Assembly: GCF_011694815.1 (NCBI RefSeq)
Contig: NZ_CP050177.1
Location: forward strand, 3,027,001 to 3,091,000
Source: Streptomyces liangshanensis
Lineage (GTDB): Bacteria > Actinomycetota > Actinomycetes > Streptomycetales > Streptomycetaceae
DNA: 64,000 nucleotides
Direction of reading: 5' to 3'
Shown in pieces: positions 47,954 through 56,985 of the stretch (the stretch's first letter is position 1; every line of letters starts with the position of its first letter). The position numbers were made by a program, and so were the translations under genes. The notes below the pieces were generated by a model. It saw only the letters and a list, made by a program, of their open reading frames with translations. It was not told the origin of the DNA and ran no database searches.

Positions 47954-49243
47954 TCAGGCGTCCGCCGCGCGGTTCAGGAGGAAGAGGCGTTCTCGGGCGT
48001 TGCGGGTCAGGGTGGCGGCTCGTTCGAACTCCGCCCTCGCCTCCTCGCGGCGGCCCAGGCGGGCCAGGAGGTCGCCTCGGACGCTCGGGAGCAAGTGGTA
48101 GCCCTTCAGGGCCGGTTCGGCCGCCAGGGCGTCGACCAGGGGCAGGGCCGCCGCCGGGCCCTCGGCCATGGAGACGGCGACCGCGCGGTTCAGTTCGACC
48201 ACCGGGGACGGCGCGAGGGCGACGAGTTGGCCGTACAGGGAGGCGATCGTCGGCCAGTCCGTCTCCTCGTACGTACGGGCCTGGGCGTGGCAGGCCGCGA
48301 TGGCGGCCTGGAGGGCGTACGGGCCGGGCGCCCCGCCCAGCGCGCCCGCCCGGGTGAGCGCGGCGAACCCGCGCCGGACCAGGAGCCGGTTCCAGCGCGC
48401 GCGGTTCTGGTCGGCGAGCAGCACCGGCTCGCCGTCCGGGCCGGTCCGCGCCGGCATCCGGGACGCCTGGAGCTCCAACAGGGCGGCCAGCGCGTGGACT
48501 TCGGGCTCGTCCTTCATCAGCCCGGCGAGCACCCGCGCCAGCCGCAGCGCGTCCTCGCACAGGGCGGGCCGCACCCAGTCGTCACCGGCGGTCGCGGAGT
48601 AACCCTCGTTGAAGATCAGGTAGATGACCTCCAGGACCGAGGAGAGGCGCTGCGCGCGCTCGGCCCCGTACGGCACCTCGAACGGCACGCCCGCCTTGGC
48701 CAGGCCGCGCTTGGCGCGCACGATGCGCTGCGCGACGGTCGCCTCCGGGGCCAGGAAGGCGCGGGCGATCTCGTCGGTGGTGAGCCCGCCGAGGAGGCGC
48801 AGGGTGAGGGCGATCCGGGCCTCGGTGGAGAGGACCGGGTGGCAGGCGGTGAAGATGAGGCGCAGGAGGTCGTCGTCGATGTCGTCGACGCCGGCCCCGA
48901 TGCCGGTGATGTTCGCGGTGTCGGGCGGCGGGACGTCCTCCAGGGTGCGGCCGACCTCGGCGAGCTTGCGGGCGTACGTCTCCCGGCGCCGTACGAGATC
49001 GACGGCACGGTTCCTGGCGGTGGCCATGAGCCAGGCTCCCGGCTTCTCCGGGACACCGGACTCGGGCCACCGTTCCAGCGCGGCGACCAGGGCGTCCTGC
49101 GCCAGCTCCTCGGCGATGCCCACGTCGCGCACGATGCGGGCGACGGCGGCGATGATGCGCGCCGACTCGATCCGGAACACCGCTTCTACCGCGCTGTCCG
49201 CTTCCGGCCCGGCCGCTCCCGACGTGTCTGCTCCCACGGCCAC
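47954..49243 (-). CDS. ECF42-group RNA polymerase sigma factor with C-terminal extension
   Basis: 429 residues, more than twice a normal ECF sigma. Region 2 (SARIIAAVARIVRDVGIAEE, LAQDALVAALERWP, GAWLMATARNRAVDLVRRR) and region 4 (LTLRLLGGLTTDEIARAFLA, PEATVAQRIVRAKRGLAKAG) are followed from about 185 by the helical, TPR-like DUF6596 extension (LIFNEGYSA, ALLELQASR, ELNRAVAV, GYHLLPSVRGDLLARLGR). This extension defines group ECF42, whose activity is normally tied to DGPF/YCII proteins rather than an anti-sigma factor. A DGPF gene lies 4.2 kb upstream on the same strand with a matching promoter. Confidence 0.9.
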   Translation of the reverse strand: MAVGADTSGAAGPEADSAVEAVFRIESARIIAAVARIVRDVGIAEELAQDALVAALERWPESGVPEKPGAWLMATARNRAVDLVRRRETYARKLAEVGRTLEDVPPPDTANITGIGAGVDDIDDDLLRLIFTACHPVLSTEARIALTLRLLGGLTTDEIARAFLAPEATVAQRIVRAKRGLAKAGVPFEVPYGAERAQRLSSVLEVIYLIFNEGYSATAGDDWVRPALCEDALRLARVLAGLMKDEPEVHALAALLELQASRMPARTGPDGEPVLLADQNRARWNRLLVRRGFAALTRAGALGGAPGPYALQAAIAACHAQARTYEETDWPTIASLYGQLVALAPSPVVELNRAVAVSMAEGPAAALPLVDALAAEPALKGYHLLPSVRGDLLARLGRREEARAEFERAATLTRNARERLFLLNRAADA

Positions 49244-49332
49244 CCATCAGAACACCGGGGGCGGACGAGGGCAAACGCGGGCGCGCGTGGCCCCTGCACG
49301 ACAAGGCAGAGGCGGGGAGCCGGGCCCCGAGC

Positions 49333-49707
49333 TCAGGATCGGCCGAAGCCGCCGAGGTGCTCGGGCATGATGGTCACGGCCACGCCGGTGCCGGCGAGCT
49401 GGTCCAGCATGGTCAGCACCTTGTCGGAAGGACGGCCGTAGATCCGCGCACTGGTGGTGCCGGCGAGGGTCTCGGTCCAGTGCTTGTCGCTCAGCGCGTC
49501 GAGCACCGACAGATGGTGCTCGAAGGAAGCCACGTCCGGATGGACCTGCACGAACTCGACCTCGGTGCCGTCCTCGCTGGCGTACTCGTGAAAGGCGATG
49601 ACACGAGGCTCGTTCTCCTTGAGGAACCGGAAGTACTCCGGTAGCCGCGCCTTCTCGGCTTCGAACTTTCCGGGGCGAACCTTGTTGGTGGCGGAAAAGA
49701 TGAACAT
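49333..49707 (-). CDS. Dimeric alpha/beta-barrel (antibiotic biosynthesis monooxygenase-like) protein
   Basis: 124 residues. MFIFSATNKVRPGKFEAEKA, VIAFHEYASEDGTEVEFVQV, HPDVASFEHHLSVLDAL and a closing ARIYGRPSDKVLTMLD follow the strand-helix pattern of ABM-like ferredoxin-fold proteins. The reaction is unknown. ATG with AAGGAG about nine bases upstream. It lies 16 bases downstream of the MBL-fold gene and is surely co-transcribed with it. Confidence 0.7.
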   Translation of the reverse strand: MFIFSATNKVRPGKFEAEKARLPEYFRFLKENEPRVIAFHEYASEDGTEVEFVQVHPDVASFEHHLSVLDALSDKHWTETLAGTTSARIYGRPSDKVLTMLDQLAGTGVAVTIMPEHLGGFGRS

Positions 49708-49723
49708 GGCTTCTCCTTGCGTT

Positions 49724-50566
49724 TCACAACATGTACGACTTGGCCGAGTTCCACAGGACGCCCCGGTTCACCCGGAGGGGATAGCGGGCGACCATGGCGT
49801 TGTAAAGGTCGATGAAGCTGGCAGAATCCTTGGCCGCTGCCGTGAATTCCTGAATGTACTGACGCGTCCTGGCGATGTCTTGCGGGCTGTCGGGATCACC
49901 GTCGCGCTTGTGTCCGGAAACCACTGCCGAGGGGTGGAGACTTTCGATGACAGCAAGGGCGTCCAGCCATTTCTTCCACCCGTCTCCTTTCGATTCCGCC
50001 AGGTACAGGTGTACGTCTCCGTAGACGGCGTCGCCCGCCACGACCAGCCCGAGGGACGGCACATGGAGGGCGCTTGAGCCGTCCGTGTCGGCGTGGTCGA
50101 GCTCGACGGCACGAAGCCGCTGCCCCTCCAAGGTGATTTCCCCATCCCTCAGCGGTTCGCCAATCACGTGCTGATCGGAGATCTGGCCCGGAAAGCGAGG
50201 GCGCCAGAACCCGTCGAACCACCGGGTCCCCCACTGTGCGGCCATGTGCTCCACCACACCGGGCGTGGCGACGAGTCTGGCCCGAGGAAAGCGCTCCAGC
50301 AGACCTGGCGCTCCGAAGAAGTGGTCACCGTGCGCGTGGGTGACAAAGATGTGAGTGACGTTCTTGCGCCGGTCGGCCACCCAGTCGGCGAGGAGTCGGG
50401 ACTCGTCGATGGTCATGAGCGGGTCCACCAGCACCGCGTCACGTTCTCCGTAGATGAGCGTGGAAGCGGTGGGAGACCACATCCGCCGGTCCTCACCCGG
50501 CGGCAGGTCGTCGGACACCGCCAGCTTTTCCGGTGCTACATAAACGGAATATTCGAGGTCAGCCAT
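49724..50566 (-). CDS. Metallo-beta-lactamase-fold hydrolase
   Basis: 280 residues. The zinc-binding signature VTHAHGDHFFGAPG (HxHxDH) is at about 75-88, with further metal ligands expected at AVELDHADTDGSS and VVAGDAVYGDVH, and a final VVSGHKRDGD His. Likely a cytoplasmic hydrolase of unknown substrate. ATG 50566 (MADLEYSVYVAPEK) is preferred; a GTG four codons earlier leaves no room for a ribosome site. Confidence 0.87.
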   Translation of the reverse strand: MADLEYSVYVAPEKLAVSDDLPPGEDRRMWSPTASTLIYGERDAVLVDPLMTIDESRLLADWVADRRKNVTHIFVTHAHGDHFFGAPGLLERFPRARLVATPGVVEHMAAQWGTRWFDGFWRPRFPGQISDQHVIGEPLRDGEITLEGQRLRAVELDHADTDGSSALHVPSLGLVVAGDAVYGDVHLYLAESKGDGWKKWLDALAVIESLHPSAVVSGHKRDGDPDSPQDIARTRQYIQEFTAAAKDSASFIDLYNAMVARYPLRVNRGVLWNSAKSYML

Positions 50567-50651
50567 CCTGACCCACACCTTTCTATTTCTTGCGACCGAT
50601 CGGAACCAGTATCCATTCTTCGGTGAACTTGTTCCACGCCGGAGTGACAGG

Positions 50652-51539
50652 TCAGCTTGTCGACGTGGCGGGGTCGAACTCGAACCGGGAGCGGTTCTCG
50701 TTGACGAACTCCTCGACCGTGACCAGCGGACCGCCGTTGATGCTCGCCGCCGCGTCGCTGACGCCTGCCAGACGTCCCTCCCGCTGGTCGATGGTGACCG
50801 CCTCGAAGTGCTTGCGTTTGACGGTGTCGCTTTCGAGACCGATCAATTCGAGGAACGTGGTCACGGTGACCTGCTCGTAGGGAATGTCCTTGCCCAGGAC
50901 CCGGCCCACCTCTTCCGCGAGCTGCTGGTGGCTGTACTCCACCGGACCCGTGAGCGTGTGGATCTGGCCGGCGTGCTCCTCGGGCGAGGCGAAGATGTTG
51001 GCGGCGGTCAGCGCGATGTCACGGCCGGCGATCGGGGCGAAGCGGCTGTCCCCGTCGAACGGCATCACATAGCGTCCGCGGCGGATGAGTCCGGAGATGT
51101 AGAGCAGCCATTGCATGAAGAACGTGACCCGCAGGTGAGTGACGGGGACTCCGGACCAGTCGAGAACCTGCTCGGACAGCCAGTGGTTCTGAGTGGTCTT
51201 GCTGCGCGCGTCGGGCCGCGACTGAATTTGCGACATGTTCACGACGAGCTCCAGATCCTGCTCCTTCGCGGCCTGCGCGAACATGACGGCCGCCTCCACG
51301 AGGCCGTCCCCGACCGGGTAGTTGAAGTAGGCGCGCCGGACCCCTTTCAGGGCCGCCCGCACATCGCGGAGGTCGAGGAGGTCACCGAGCGCGACCTCGG
51401 CGCCCGCCTCGCGCAGTTCCCGCGCACGCTCATCGTCGCTTCGGACCATGGCACGGACATGGAAACCGGCCTTCAGCAGGTAGTCGACCATCGGCCGGCC
51501 GGTGGCACCGTTGGCGGTGGTGATCAGAATCGTGGTCAT
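50652..51539 (-). CDS. NmrA-family NAD(P)-binding protein (copy A)
   Basis: 295 residues. Rossmann motif TILITTANGATGRPMVDYLL, RAMVRSDDERARELREAGAE, LGDLLDLRDVRAALKGV and the RPDARSKTTQNHWLSEQVLD segment place it with NmrA/quinone-reductase-type sensors, which bind NAD(P) and often lack reductase activity. It is about 70% identical by eye to the gene at 52360-53250. It is divergent from the TetR gene, and a TTAGAT-N10-ATCTAA dyad lies between. Confidence 0.88.
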   Translation of the reverse strand: MTTILITTANGATGRPMVDYLLKAGFHVRAMVRSDDERARELREAGAEVALGDLLDLRDVRAALKGVRRAYFNYPVGDGLVEAAVMFAQAAKEQDLELVVNMSQIQSRPDARSKTTQNHWLSEQVLDWSGVPVTHLRVTFFMQWLLYISGLIRRGRYVMPFDGDSRFAPIAGRDIALTAANIFASPEEHAGQIHTLTGPVEYSHQQLAEEVGRVLGKDIPYEQVTVTTFLELIGLESDTVKRKHFEAVTIDQREGRLAGVSDAAASINGGPLVTVEEFVNENRSRFEFDPATSTS

Positions 51540-51655
51540 CGTTTCTGCTTTCGCTTCGCGGAGCTGCGGCGGGTGGGGCGCAACGGCGGCACTCCCTCGT
51601 GTCGCAGCCGGGTCGGCCATCGCCGCTCCCCTACGGGAAGCGGCGCCGCCCACTC

Positions 51656-51677
51656 TTAGATGGTGAGCGTAATCTAA
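51656..51677. promoter_or_regulatory. TetR operator candidate
   Basis: TTAGAT and ATCTAA with a 10-base spacer in the nmrA(A)-tetR divergent gap. AT-rich relative to the surroundings. A related CTTTAAG stretch lies nearer tetR. Confidence 0.4.
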
Positions 51678-51766
51678 AGTATGGACATGTGCACGCACCC
51701 CCTAGGCCTGCGCCTGATCGGCTACGATAGATGTCGCCGGAACTTTAAGTGGGAGTAGGTGACCGG

Positions 51767-52333
51767 ATGAGCCGGGTGTCCCAGGCCACAGCAGTGAAGA
51801 ACCGGGCCGATGCCGTCGCGGCGGCTGCCCGCTTGTTCCGCGAGCGTGGCGTGCAGCAAGTCAGCATCGCCGACGTCATGAAGTCCGTCGGCTTGACCGC
51901 CGGCGGCTTCTACAAGCAGTTCGAGTCCAAGGAAGCGCTGGTGGCCGAAGCGACCACGCGGGCGTTCGAGGAACGTAGCGCCTATTTCACCGAGGTGAGC
52001 CGAGCCCACCCCGACGCCCCGACTGCACGCAGGGCCCTCGTGGACGCATACCTCTCGCCTTCCCACAGGGACGACCCCGGTTCCGGCTGTGCCTGCGCCG
52101 GCCTGGCGGCTGACATCGCGAAGACGGACGAGACCTGCGCGTCCCGTGAGGCTTACGCCGACGGTGTACGGGAATTCGCCGACTGGCTGTCGGACACCGA
52201 CCGCGAGGACGGGCTCGTCATGACGGCCACCCTCGTCGGAGCCATTCTGATGGCCCGCGCCACCGCGGGCACGGATCTGTCGGAAGACATCATGCGTGCC
52301 GCCCTGCATTCAGTAGCGGCGCGGTTGTCCTGA
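51767..52333 (+). CDS. TetR-family transcriptional regulator
   Basis: 188 residues. The N-terminal helix-turn-helix reads AVAAAARLFRERGVQQVSIA, then DVMKSVGLTAGGFYKQFESK. The C-terminal domain contains two Cys (GSGCACAG) and TETCAS, so redox sensing is conceivable. ATG 51767 with GGAGTAGG upstream; ATG 51749 is an alternative. It stands between two NmrA-like paralogues, divergent from one and convergent with the other, and probably controls them. Confidence 0.9.
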   Translation: MSRVSQATAVKNRADAVAAAARLFRERGVQQVSIADVMKSVGLTAGGFYKQFESKEALVAEATTRAFEERSAYFTEVSRAHPDAPTARRALVDAYLSPSHRDDPGSGCACAGLAADIAKTDETCASREAYADGVREFADWLSDTDREDGLVMTATLVGAILMARATAGTDLSEDIMRAALHSVAARLS

Positions 52334-52359
52334 GACCGCCAGGGATGACGCGACAGCCC

Positions 52360-53250
52360 TCAGTCCCGCGACGGCACCACATAGGGGAGTTCGAACTCCG
52401 AGCGGCGCTCGTTGATGAAATCCTCGACCGTCTGGAGGGGCCGGCCGGTGATGCGCGTCGCCGTGTCCGTGACGCCGGCCAAGCGCCCTTCGCGCTGGTC
52501 GATGGCGAACGCCTCGAAATGCTTGAGCCGGGCGGTGTCGTCCGGTATGTCGATCAGCTCCAGGAAGGTGGCCACCGTCACCTGCTCGAACGGCAGGTCA
52601 CGAGCCAGGACCCTGCTCACCTCGGCAGCGAGTTCCGCATGGCTGTACTCGACGGAACCGGTGACGCGCAACGCCTGCCCGGCGTGCTCTTCAGGCATGG
52701 TGAACAGCTTCGCCGCGGTCAGGGCGATGTCGCTGCCGGTGATGGGCGCGAAGCGGCTGTCGGGATCGAAGGGCATGGCGTAGCGGCCGTGGCGAATCAG
52801 TCCTGAGATGTAGAGCAGCCATTGCGTGAAAACGGAAACACGCAAATGCGTCACGGGCACTCCTGCCCAGGTGAAGACCTGCTCCGCCAGCCAGTGGTTC
52901 TGCGTTGCCTTGCTGCGCGCGTCCGGGCGTGCTTGGAAGTGCGAGATGTTCACGATGTACTCCAGGCCCTGTTCCCTGGCTGCCTCCGCGAAGATCACCG
53001 CGGCCTCCACCAGGCCGTCGCCGACCGGGTACCCGAAATATGCCCGCTGCGCACCGTTCAGGGCCGTGCGTACATCCCGCAAGCTGAGCAGATCCCCGAG
53101 AACGACCTCGGCACCCGCGTCCCGTAGCCGCTGTGCCCGCTCGTCGTCGTCGCGGACCATCGCCCGCACGCGGAATCCCTCGTTCAAGAGGTGGTCGACC
53201 ATCGGTCGGCCGGTGTCGCCGTTCGCCGTCGTGACCAGAATCGTGGTCAT
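52360..53250 (-). CDS. NmrA-family NAD(P)-binding protein (copy B)
   Basis: 296 residues, a close paralogue of copy A: TILVTTANGDTGRPMVDHLL, RAMVRDDDERAQRLRDAGAE, YFGYPVGDGLVEAAVIFAEA, RPDARSKATQNHWLAEQVFT and MPFDPDSRFAPITGSDIALT. ATG 53250 follows GAGGTGAGG. The pair flanks the tetR gene, indicating a duplication of nmrA within this inserted cluster. Confidence 0.88.
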   Translation of the reverse strand: MTTILVTTANGDTGRPMVDHLLNEGFRVRAMVRDDDERAQRLRDAGAEVVLGDLLSLRDVRTALNGAQRAYFGYPVGDGLVEAAVIFAEAAREQGLEYIVNISHFQARPDARSKATQNHWLAEQVFTWAGVPVTHLRVSVFTQWLLYISGLIRHGRYAMPFDPDSRFAPITGSDIALTAAKLFTMPEEHAGQALRVTGSVEYSHAELAAEVSRVLARDLPFEQVTVATFLELIDIPDDTARLKHFEAFAIDQREGRLAGVTDTATRITGRPLQTVEDFINERRSEFELPYVVPSRD

Positions 53251-53472
53251 CGCCTCACCTCTTCGATTCATCCGCAGGGCCCGGAGCGAGGTCGGCGGTG
53301 CCGAACCGCCAAGGAAGACGGCCGCGCTCGGGACGCCCGCAGCACTTACGTCGCAGCTGGCACAAGGCCCCTGACCAGCGGCTTTGCCCGCGTTGTCACT
53401 GGCATCCCTCAGCAACCATCGTAGAGGCTCCACGCCACGGGTGGTCAGTTGATCTTGTACGTCGGATCAGAT

Positions 53473-53829
53473 CTACCCCTGCACGATCTCGCGGACCTCG
53501 CTCGCGATCTCCCACTCCGCCTCGTGGACCTCCACGAAGCGCCGCGCCCACGCCACCGCCTCGTCCCGGTCGGCGGCCTGGATGATCGCGTACCCGCCGA
53601 CCACCTCCTTCGCCTCGGTGAACGGGCCGTCGGTGACCGTGATCCGCCCGCCGCTCTGCCGGACCCGTACCCCCTGCGCGGTCGGCAGCAGCCCCGCCGT
53701 GTCCACGAGGACGTCGGCCTTGGACATCTCCTCGATCAGCTCGCCCATGCGCCGCATCAGGGCGTCGCTGGGGCCCCCGGCGGGGGCGTTGTTCTCGTCG
53801 ATACGGACCATCATCAGAAAGCGCGGCAT
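53473..53829 (-). CDS. DGPF/YCII-domain protein, partner of the ECF42 sigma factor
   Basis: 118 residues: MPRFLMMVRIDENNAPAGGP, ALMRRMGELIEEMSKADVLV, then the family signature VTDGPFTEAKEVVGGYAIIQ and EAVAWARRFVEVHEAEWEI. DGPF proteins are encoded next to ECF42 sigma factors and are their targets or regulators. Here the sigma gene lies 4.2 kb downstream, separated by other genes. A TGTCGA-N17-CGACGT promoter precedes this gene, which fits ECF42 recognition. The family's biochemical activity is unclear. Confidence 0.88.
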   Translation of the reverse strand: MPRFLMMVRIDENNAPAGGPSDALMRRMGELIEEMSKADVLVDTAGLLPTAQGVRVRQSGGRITVTDGPFTEAKEVVGGYAIIQAADRDEAVAWARRFVEVHEAEWEIASEVREIVQG

Positions 53830-53889
53830 GGTGACTCCTCGTGCCTGGTGCGGCGGTGCCGAGGCGGGCCTGTCCCGCCTCTCACCTGT

Positions 53890-53918
53890 ACGTCGAACGG
53901 CCGGCACCGGAATCGACA
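53890..53918 (-). promoter_or_regulatory. ECF42-type promoter of the DGPF gene
   Basis: On the minus strand TGTCGA (53918-53913), 17 bases, CGACGT (53895-53890). I recall the ECF42 consensus as TGTCGA at -35 and CGA(T/C) at -10. It predicts a start about 50 bases before the DGPF ATG. Confidence 0.65.
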
Positions 53919-53974
53919 CGGGCCGGGGAAGAAATCGAGAACGCCGGAGCCCCGCCGGCGAAGGGCCGCGCCCG

Positions 53975-55414
53975 CTACGACCCCGCCCCCGCGCTCGCGG
54001 GCGGGATGTTGTGGTTCAGCCGGAACATGTTCGCCGGGTCGCGGGCCGCCTTGATCTCCTGGAGGCGCTCGTACGTCGGCGCGTCGAAGGCCAGCCGTAC
54101 CCGCTCCGTCGTCGCGTCGTTCGCCCCCAGGAAGTTGGTGTGCTTCCGTACGGTCAGCCACGGCTCCAGCCGCTCCATCACCTCGTCGCCGACCGTCCGG
54201 TACTCCTCGCGGTCCTCGCCGGGCGGCACGAACACGAAGGCGAAGACGGCGAAGGCCGCGTCGCGCGTCCCCACCACGTTCGGCGCCCCCGAGTAGCGGC
54301 TCAGCGCGCCGCCGAGCTGGCGCAGGTCGACCACGTTGACCCGGCTGTCGGCCTCGGGACCCGCCACGTCGAGGAGCGCGTCGATCGTGTCCGGCGACAC
54401 CTCGTCCAGCACCGCGAAGTGCTCGACCGCCCCGATCCCCTCCGGGGGATCCGCGCTGATGGCGTCGAACTCCGTGTACGGCCGGAGCTCCACGGAGTCC
54501 AGCAGGACCGGCGCCGCCGCCCGCAGCGGCGCGATCAGCCCCTCGCCGTCGGCCTCCGACCCGAGCCAGGAGAACCGTACGGCCACGGTCAGCCGCCCCC
54601 GCATGAAGTCGGGCAGCGTGGGGAGGTCGGGCAGCCGCAGCAGCGCGACCGACGAGGTCACCTCCTCCGGCGCCGTCGTGGTGAACCGCTCGTAGGCGTG
54701 CAGCACCTCCCGGGCGTCGTCACCGGAGAAGTACAGCGCCCCCGCGTACAGCTGGGTCACCGGGAAGAGGGAGAACTCCATCGCGGTGACCACCCCGAAG
54801 TTGCTCTTGCCGCCGCGCAGCGCCCAGAACAGGTCGTCCTCGGAGTCGCGTGAGGCGTGGCGCAGCTCGCCGTCCGCCGTCACCACGTCGATCCACTGGA
54901 CGTGGTCCGCCGCCCACCCGAAGGCCCGGCCCATCGTGACGCTGAGCCCGCCGCCGAGCGTGTACCCGACGACGCCGACGTCCGCGGCGGACCCGACGAG
55001 CGGGGCCAGGCCGTGGCCGGCGGCCTCCTCGACGACCTGCCGCCAGTTCACCCCGGCCTCGACCCGGACGGTGCGCTCGCCCGCGTCGATGGACAGCCCC
55101 GTCATCCGGCGGGTGGTGATCAGGACGGCGTCCTCGGGGACGTCGCCCGAGGGGCCGTGGCCGGTGGAGAGGACGGCGACAGGACGCCCGTACCGCCCGG
55201 CGAAGCTCACCGCGCTCATGACGTCCGCCGCGTCCGCGGCGCCGACGATCACGGCGGGACGGTGGGTGACCGCGCGGTTGAAGCCGGTGGCCTCCTCCGT
55301 GTAGCCGTTGTCGCCGGGGAGGAAAACGGGGCCCGCGACGTCGACGGTCAGGGCGCGGATGTCGCGGGGCGAGAAGGGCCGGGGCCCGGAGAGGGGGTTC
55401 GATGCCGAGGTCAT
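53975..55414 (-). CDS. FAD-linked oxidase with BBE domain
   Basis: 479 residues of the berberine-bridge/PCMH oxidase family. FAD-binding segments are AVIVGAADAADVMSAVSFAG, VLSTGHGPSGDVPED (His in the position often linked to FAD), VGVVGYTLGGGLSVTMGRAF and ALRGGKSNFGVVTAMEFSL. The C-terminal BBE motif is DPANMFRLNHNIPPA. These enzymes oxidise alcohols, sugars or secondary metabolites. No signal peptide. ATG 55414 (MTSASNPLSGP) has AAAGG upstream; the frame is open to 55474. Confidence 0.88.
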   Translation of the reverse strand: MTSASNPLSGPRPFSPRDIRALTVDVAGPVFLPGDNGYTEEATGFNRAVTHRPAVIVGAADAADVMSAVSFAGRYGRPVAVLSTGHGPSGDVPEDAVLITTRRMTGLSIDAGERTVRVEAGVNWRQVVEEAAGHGLAPLVGSAADVGVVGYTLGGGLSVTMGRAFGWAADHVQWIDVVTADGELRHASRDSEDDLFWALRGGKSNFGVVTAMEFSLFPVTQLYAGALYFSGDDAREVLHAYERFTTTAPEEVTSSVALLRLPDLPTLPDFMRGRLTVAVRFSWLGSEADGEGLIAPLRAAAPVLLDSVELRPYTEFDAISADPPEGIGAVEHFAVLDEVSPDTIDALLDVAGPEADSRVNVVDLRQLGGALSRYSGAPNVVGTRDAAFAVFAFVFVPPGEDREEYRTVGDEVMERLEPWLTVRKHTNFLGANDATTERVRLAFDAPTYERLQEIKAARDPANMFRLNHNIPPASAGAGS

Positions 55415-55486
55415 ACGGACGTGCCTTTCGGGATGCGATACGCGCGACTCGGCGCGCGCGAATACCCCCCTCATCCCATCCTGTCC

Positions 55487-55849
55487 CTATTTGTTCGGAT
55501 GCGCCCCTTTTTCCGTACGGCTTTCCGTAGGGCTTTCCGTACGGCCCGGCGCACGGAAGGCGTCCTCGCCGCCCTCCCCCTCCCCGCCGTCCGCGCCGAG
55601 CGACTCGAAGCGCCAGCGGTGCACCGGCCTGGCGGTCAACTCGGCCGGGGGATCGGGCAGTTCGGGTACGTCGGCGTCGTACGGGCCCGCCCACCAGGTG
55701 AGCACCAGGACCCGGCCCCCGGGGGCGCGCAGCAGCTCGCGGCGGAGCGGCTCGTACGGCAGCGCGCCCGCTCGCGCGCGGGCCCACTCCAGCAGCTCCG
55801 CGCCCCGGCCCTCGGCGGCCTTGGCCTCCCACATGAGCGCGACCGTCAT
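55487..55849 (-). CDS. Small conserved protein coupled to tsaD
   Basis: 120 residues. [40 protein letters not shown] and ARPVHRWRFESLG suggest a small ferredoxin-like/ABM fold, followed by an acidic and then Arg/Glu-rich tail built partly from short DNA repeats (CTTTCCGTA-type units at 55512-55545). Its ATG overlaps the tsaD stop as TGATG, so it is translated with the t6A operon. Function unknown. Confidence 0.65.
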   Translation of the reverse strand: MTVALMWEAKAAEGRGAELLEWARARAGALPYEPLRRELLRAPGGRVLVLTWWAGPYDADVPELPDPPAELTARPVHRWRFESLGADGGEGEGGEDAFRAPGRTESPTESRTEKGAHPNK

Positions 55850-56985
55850 CAGTAGAGGTTGTCCTTCGCCAGCTCGTGGACGTGGTCGTGGGAGTGCGCG
55901 TGGTCGTGTGAGTGCGCGTGGTCGTGTGAGTGCGCGTGACCGCGCCCTGGCACATGCGGCTCCGTCACCGGCAGCGACGAGTCCGCCGACAGGTCCCAGT
56001 CCGAGGCCGGCCGGTTCCGCGCCACCATCTCCGCGCCCAGCGCGGCGACCATCGCGCCGTTGTCCGTGCACAGCCCCGGGCGCGGCACCCGCAGCCGGAT
56101 GCCCGCCCGCTCGCAGCGCTCGGCCGCGAGCGCGCGCAGCCGCGAGTTCGCCGCGACCCCGCCGCCGATCATCAGGTGGTCGACCCCCTGGTCCTTGCAC
56201 GCGCGGACCGCCTTGCGCGTCAGCACGTCCACGACCGCCTCCTGGAACGAGGCCGCCACATCCCGTACGGGCACGTCCTCCCCCGCGTTGCGCTTCGCCT
56301 CGATCCAGCGCGCCACGGACGTCTTCAGGCCGGAGAACGAGAAGTCGTACGGCGCGTCCCGCGGCCCGGTCAGCCCGCGCGGGAAGGCGATCGCGGCCGG
56401 GTCGCCCTCCCTGGCCAGCCGGTCGATCACCGGACCGCCCGGGAAGCCCAGGTGCAGCACCCGCGCGATCTTGTCGAAGGCCTCGCCCGCGGCGTCGTCG
56501 ATGGTGGCGCCCATCGGCCGCACGTCGGAGGTGATGTCCGGGGCCAGCAGCAGCGACGAGTGACCGCCGCTCACCAGCAGCGCCATCGTCGGCTCGGGCA
56601 GCGGGCCGTGCTCCAGCTGGTCGACACAGATGTGGGAGGCCAGGTGGTTCACGCCGTACAGCGGCTTGCCCAGCGCGTACGCGTACGCCTTCGCCGCCGA
56701 GACCCCCACCAGCAGCGCCCCCGCGAGGCCGGGGCCCGACGTCACCGCGATCCCGTCGAGGTCGCGGGCGCTGACGCCCGCCTCCTTGAGGGCGCGCTCG
56801 ATGGTCGGCACCATCGCCTCCAGGTGTGCGCGGGAGGCGATCTCCGGCACCACGCCGCCGAAACGCGCGTGCTCGTCGACGCTCGACGCGACGGTGTCGG
56901 CGAGCAGCGTCGTACCGCGCACGATGCCGACGCCCGTCTCGTCGCAGGAGGTCTCGATACCGAGGACGAGAGGTTCGTCAGCCAT
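55849..56985 (-). CDS. tsaD: tRNA N6-threonylcarbamoyladenosine transferase TsaD with His-rich tail
   Basis: 378 residues. With TsaB it transfers threonylcarbamoyl to A37 of ANN-decoding tRNAs. [17 protein letters not shown], the metal-binding [12 protein letters not shown] (two His), [12 protein letters not shown] and [18 protein letters not shown] are all intact. The usual protein ends about 30 residues earlier. Here an 18-base unit repeated three times encodes (HAHSHD)3 near the C-terminus before [10 protein letters not shown]. The ATG overlaps the rimI stop by eight bases. Operon order tsaB-rimI-tsaD. Confidence 0.96.
   Translation of the reverse strand: MADEPLVLGIETSCDETGVGIVRGTTLLADTVASSVDEHARFGGVVPEIASRAHLEAMVPTIERALKEAGVSARDLDGIAVTSGPGLAGALLVGVSAAKAYAYALGKPLYGVNHLASHICVDQLEHGPLPEPTMALLVSGGHSSLLLAPDITSDVRPMGATIDDAAGEAFDKIARVLHLGFPGGPVIDRLAREGDPAAIAFPRGLTGPRDAPYDFSFSGLKTSVARWIEAKRNAGEDVPVRDVAASFQEAVVDVLTRKAVRACKDQGVDHLMIGGGVAANSRLRALAAERCERAGIRLRVPRPGLCTDNGAMVAALGAEMVARNRPASDWDLSADSSLPVTEPHVPGRGHAHSHDHAHSHDHAHSHDHVHELAKDNLY
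55883..55936 (-). repeat. 18-base tandem repeat encoding HAHSHD in tsaD
   Basis: Three head-to-tail copies of an 18-base unit (55883-55900, 55901-55918, 55919-55936), the first with one difference. It lies in frame inside tsaD, so copy number can change without a frameshift. Confidence 0.85.

Noticed and set aside
55883..55936. CRISPR-like array
   Set aside because: Only three adjacent 18-base units without spacers, in frame inside tsaD.
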